Positions 62,046 through 64,000 of a DNA stretch of 64,000 nt are shown one piece after another. Within the stretch, counting starts at the first letter, position 1, and each line of letters starts with the position of its first letter. Both the position numbers and the translations under genes were made by a program. The stretch is from Rhodospirillales bacterium (GTDB taxonomy: Bacteria > Pseudomonadota > Alphaproteobacteria > Micavibrionales > UBA1664): NCBI GenBank assembly GCA_023898805.1, contig CP060260.1:1116001-1180000 (forward strand). The letters are read 5' to 3'. Under the pieces are notes generated by a model. That model made no database searches and was not told the DNA's origin. It worked only from the letters and a program-made list of their open reading frames with translations.

Positions 62046-63113
62046 GTGTCCGTGCGCCCCTTGCACGTTCTGGGAATCGAAACCAGCTGCGATGAAACCG
62101 CCGCCGCCATCGTGCGCGACGACGGTACGGTGCTGGCGAACGTGGTTTATTCCCAGATCGCGGATCATGCGCCCTATGGCGGCGTGGTGCCGGAAATCGC
62201 TGCGCGCGCGCATCTTGACGCGCTCAACCGGGTGATCGATGCGGCCTTTGCAAAGGCGGGCGCAAGTGCGGGTATCGCGCCCGCCGACCTTGATGCCGTG
62301 GCCGCGACCGCCGGACCCGGATTGATCGGCGGGGTGATGGTCGGCATGATGACCGGCAAGGCGCTTGCCGCCTATCTCGGTAAACCGTTTATCGGTGTCA
62401 ACCATCTGGAGGGGCACGCGCTCAGCCCCCGGCTCGACCCGGGTGTGGAATTCCCTTATCTGCTCTTGCTGGTGTCCGGCGGCCATACCCAGATACTGCT
62501 GGCCGAGGGCGTTGGAAAATACACGCGTCTTGGTGCCACCATCGACGACGCGGCGGGCGAATGCTTCGACAAATCCGCCAAGCTTCTGGGTCTGCCCCAG
62601 CCGGGCGGGCCGGCGCTGGAGGCGCTGGCGAACACGGCGCAAAATCCGGCCCGCTTTGCCCTGCCGCGCCCTCTGCGCGGAAAACCGGGCAATGATCTGT
62701 CCTTCTCCGGGCTCAAGACCGCGATGCGCGAAAGCATCGACCGCCTGTCGGTTGATGGTGAAATCGCCCGGGCCGATGCCGCCGATCTGGCCGCCGCGCT
62801 GCAAACGGCGGTGGCGGAGCATCTGGCGGATCGTGTACGCCGCGCGCTGGCCGCCTGTACGTTGCAACCCGTTGCACTGGTCGCGGCCGGCGGTGTGGCG
62901 GCGAACGGGGCCGTACGTGCTGCGCTTCAGACGGTCGCGAAGGATGCGGGATTACCCTTCCTTGCGCCGCCAGCCGCTTTTTGCACCGACAACGGCGCAA
63001 TGATTGCCTGGGCCGGGATCGAGCGTCTGAAACGCGGGGATGTGGATGGTCTTGATTTGCCCGCCCGCCCCCGCTGGCCACTCGATCAAAAACATGCAAC
63101 GGTGAATGGATGA
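62046..63113 (+). CDS. tsaD: tRNA N6-adenosine threonylcarbamoyltransferase TsaD
   Basis: A 355-residue enzyme of the t6A pathway that transfers threonylcarbamoyl to A37 of tRNAs reading ANN codons. The ATP-grasp/ASKHA motif GIETSCDETAA is at 10-20, and the metal-binding H120 and H124 are in VNHLEGH (118-124), as in all TsaD. Two GTG starts are possible, 62013 and 62046; AAAGGAAAA lies at the right distance from GTG 62046, and the protein then begins VSVRPLHVLGIETS. Its stop overlaps the gpsA start (ATGA), so both are in one transcript. Confidence 0.96.
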   Translation: MSVRPLHVLGIETSCDETAAAIVRDDGTVLANVVYSQIADHAPYGGVVPEIAARAHLDALNRVIDAAFAKAGASAGIAPADLDAVAATAGPGLIGGVMVGMMTGKALAAYLGKPFIGVNHLEGHALSPRLDPGVEFPYLLLLVSGGHTQILLAEGVGKYTRLGATIDDAAGECFDKSAKLLGLPQPGGPALEALANTAQNPARFALPRPLRGKPGNDLSFSGLKTAMRESIDRLSVDGEIARADAADLAAALQTAVAEHLADRVRRALAACTLQPVALVAAGGVAANGAVRAALQTVAKDAGLPFLAPPAAFCTDNGAMIAWAGIERLKRGDVDGLDLPARPRWPLDQKHATVNG

Positions 63114-64000
63114 GCGAATGTGTCAACATCATCGGCGGCGGCGCCTGGGGTACCGCGCTAGCGCAGGTTCAGGCGCGCGCGGGGCGCGGCGTCACGCTTT
63201 GGGCGCGCGAGCACGCGGTGGTGGCGGCCGTCAACAACGTGGGCGAAAACACGCCTTTCCTGCCCGGGGTCGAGCTGCATCGCAACATTCATGCGACCGA
63301 GGATCTGGGCGCGGCGATCGACGCGGATATTTTGTTGTTGGTCGTTCCCACGCAATATCTGCGCGCGATCTTGCGCGAGGCCGGTGCCGACCGTCTTGCG
63401 GGCAAGACGCTGGTCCTGTGCGCCAAAGGTATTGAAATCGAAACCGGCGAACTGCTTTCCCGCGTCGTGCGCGAGGTCGTGCCCGGCGCAGAAATCGCGG
63501 TGATGAGCGGCCCCACCTTCGCGCGCGAAATCGCGATGGACCTGCCTGCGGCGGTGACGCTGGCCGCGCCGACCATCGAACGCGCGCGCGATCTTGCCGC
63601 GCTTCTGGGTTCCCGCACCTTCCGCCCTTATGCCAGCGACGACGTGGCGGGTGCCGAAATCGGCGGCGCGGTCAAAAACGTGCTGGCCATCGCCTGCGGC
63701 GTGGTCGCGGGCCGTAAATACGGCGACTCGGCACGCGCGGCGCTGCTTACGCGCGGCATGTCGGAAATGATGCGCTTGGGCGCGCTTATGGGCGGTCGGC
63801 GCGAAACCTTGATGGGCATGTGCGGTCTGGGCGATCTGGTTTTGACCGCGACCTCGATGCAGTCGCGTAATTTTTCGCTTGGCTTTGCGCTGGGCGAGGG
63901 ACGGAAACTCGCCGACATCATGGCCGAGCGTTCGGCCGTGACCGAAGGGGTGCACACCGCCGTGGCCATCCGCCGCCTGACCCACGCGCGCGGCATCTCG
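63110..64000 (+). CDS. gpsA: Glycerol-3-phosphate dehydrogenase [NAD(P)+] (partial, continues past the window)
   Basis: 297 codons without a stop, cut off by the window end; the full protein is usually about 330 residues. It makes sn-glycerol 3-phosphate for phospholipids. The dinucleotide fold begins NIIGGGAWGTALA (6-18), CAKGIE and SGPTFAREI follow, and the catalytic region EIGGAVKNVLAIACG contains the conserved lysine. The start ATG overlaps the tsaD stop by 4 bp. Confidence 0.96.
   Translation, partial: MSECVNIIGGGAWGTALAQVQARAGRGVTLWAREHAVVAAVNNVGENTPFLPGVELHRNIHATEDLGAAIDADILLLVVPTQYLRAILREAGADRLAGKTLVLCAKGIEIETGELLSRVVREVVPGAEIAVMSGPTFAREIAMDLPAAVTLAAPTIERARDLAALLGSRTFRPYASDDVAGAEIGGAVKNVLAIACGVVAGRKYGDSARAALLTRGMSEMMRLGALMGGRRETLMGMCGLGDLVLTATSMQSRNFSLGFALGEGRKLADIMAERSAVTEGVHTAVAIRRLTHARGIS

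Overview
The window looks like a GC-rich alphaproteobacterial chromosome. The pointers are rpsT next to dnaA, a Usg-family protein, a very large NAD-glutamate dehydrogenase (about 1600 residues), groESL behind a CIRCE operator, and a heme operon (hemC-hemD-Mic60-like-hemY) of the alphaproteobacterial type. A Dot/Icm-type (type IVB) secretion cluster and a ClpB-like/coiled-coil/membrane-protein operon sit inside otherwise ordinary housekeeping DNA. That would suit a host-associated or predatory lineage (Micavibrio- or Rhodospirillales-like), but the exact taxon is inference. No integrase, transposase, rRNA operon or CRISPR array was seen.

Layout. 0-16 kb is core metabolism and replication: pyruvate kinase; a class Ia ribonucleotide reductase operon (nrdA, a MazG-like pyrophosphohydrolase, nrdB) behind two NrdR-box-like sites and DnaA-box-like sites; an M3 oligopeptidase; rpsT and dnaA; mutM; a diguanylate cyclase facing a CheR-like protein; groESL; a HAD phosphatase. 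16-19 kb holds usg, an unknown gene, an RsmC-like methyltransferase and a SIMPL protein. 19.4-25.6 kb is a type IVB secretion cluster in the Legionella order icmC-icmD-icmJ-icmB, followed by a small membrane protein. The IcmC-like protein is unusually large and appears to contain four copies of the module that IcmD carries once. 25.6-28.8 kb holds an aldo/keto reductase, an FkbM methyltransferase, a YggS-type PLP protein, mscL and tRNA-Ala(GGC).

28.8-34.0 kb is the most unusual block. It is a minus-strand operon of a coiled-coil protein, a ClpB-like AAA+ protein with a degenerate first ATPase domain, and a membrane protein with a cysteine-containing C-terminal domain. A terminator-like hairpin lies between the first two genes and there is a 1-nt junction between the last two. 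I do not recognise it as a described system, and it is the best candidate here for something new. 34.4-37.7 kb is an envelope-glycan operon (GT2 transferase, LABN-domain protein, ArnT/PMT-like transferase) and an SRAP protein. 37.9-42.7 kb is NAD-glutamate dehydrogenase.

42.7-64 kb is mostly housekeeping: ubiA, an APH(6)/hydroxyurea-type kinase, rsmE, a MAPEG protein, tldD, a lone terD-family gene beside a 482-residue unknown, guaA, ahpC, thrC, yqgE, mlaE-mlaF without an adjacent mlaD, the hem/Mic60 operon, tsaD and the start of gpsA. A 57-bp palindromic element occurs twice in intergenic DNA (19.2 and 61.9 kb) with 52/57 identity, suggesting a REP-like family.
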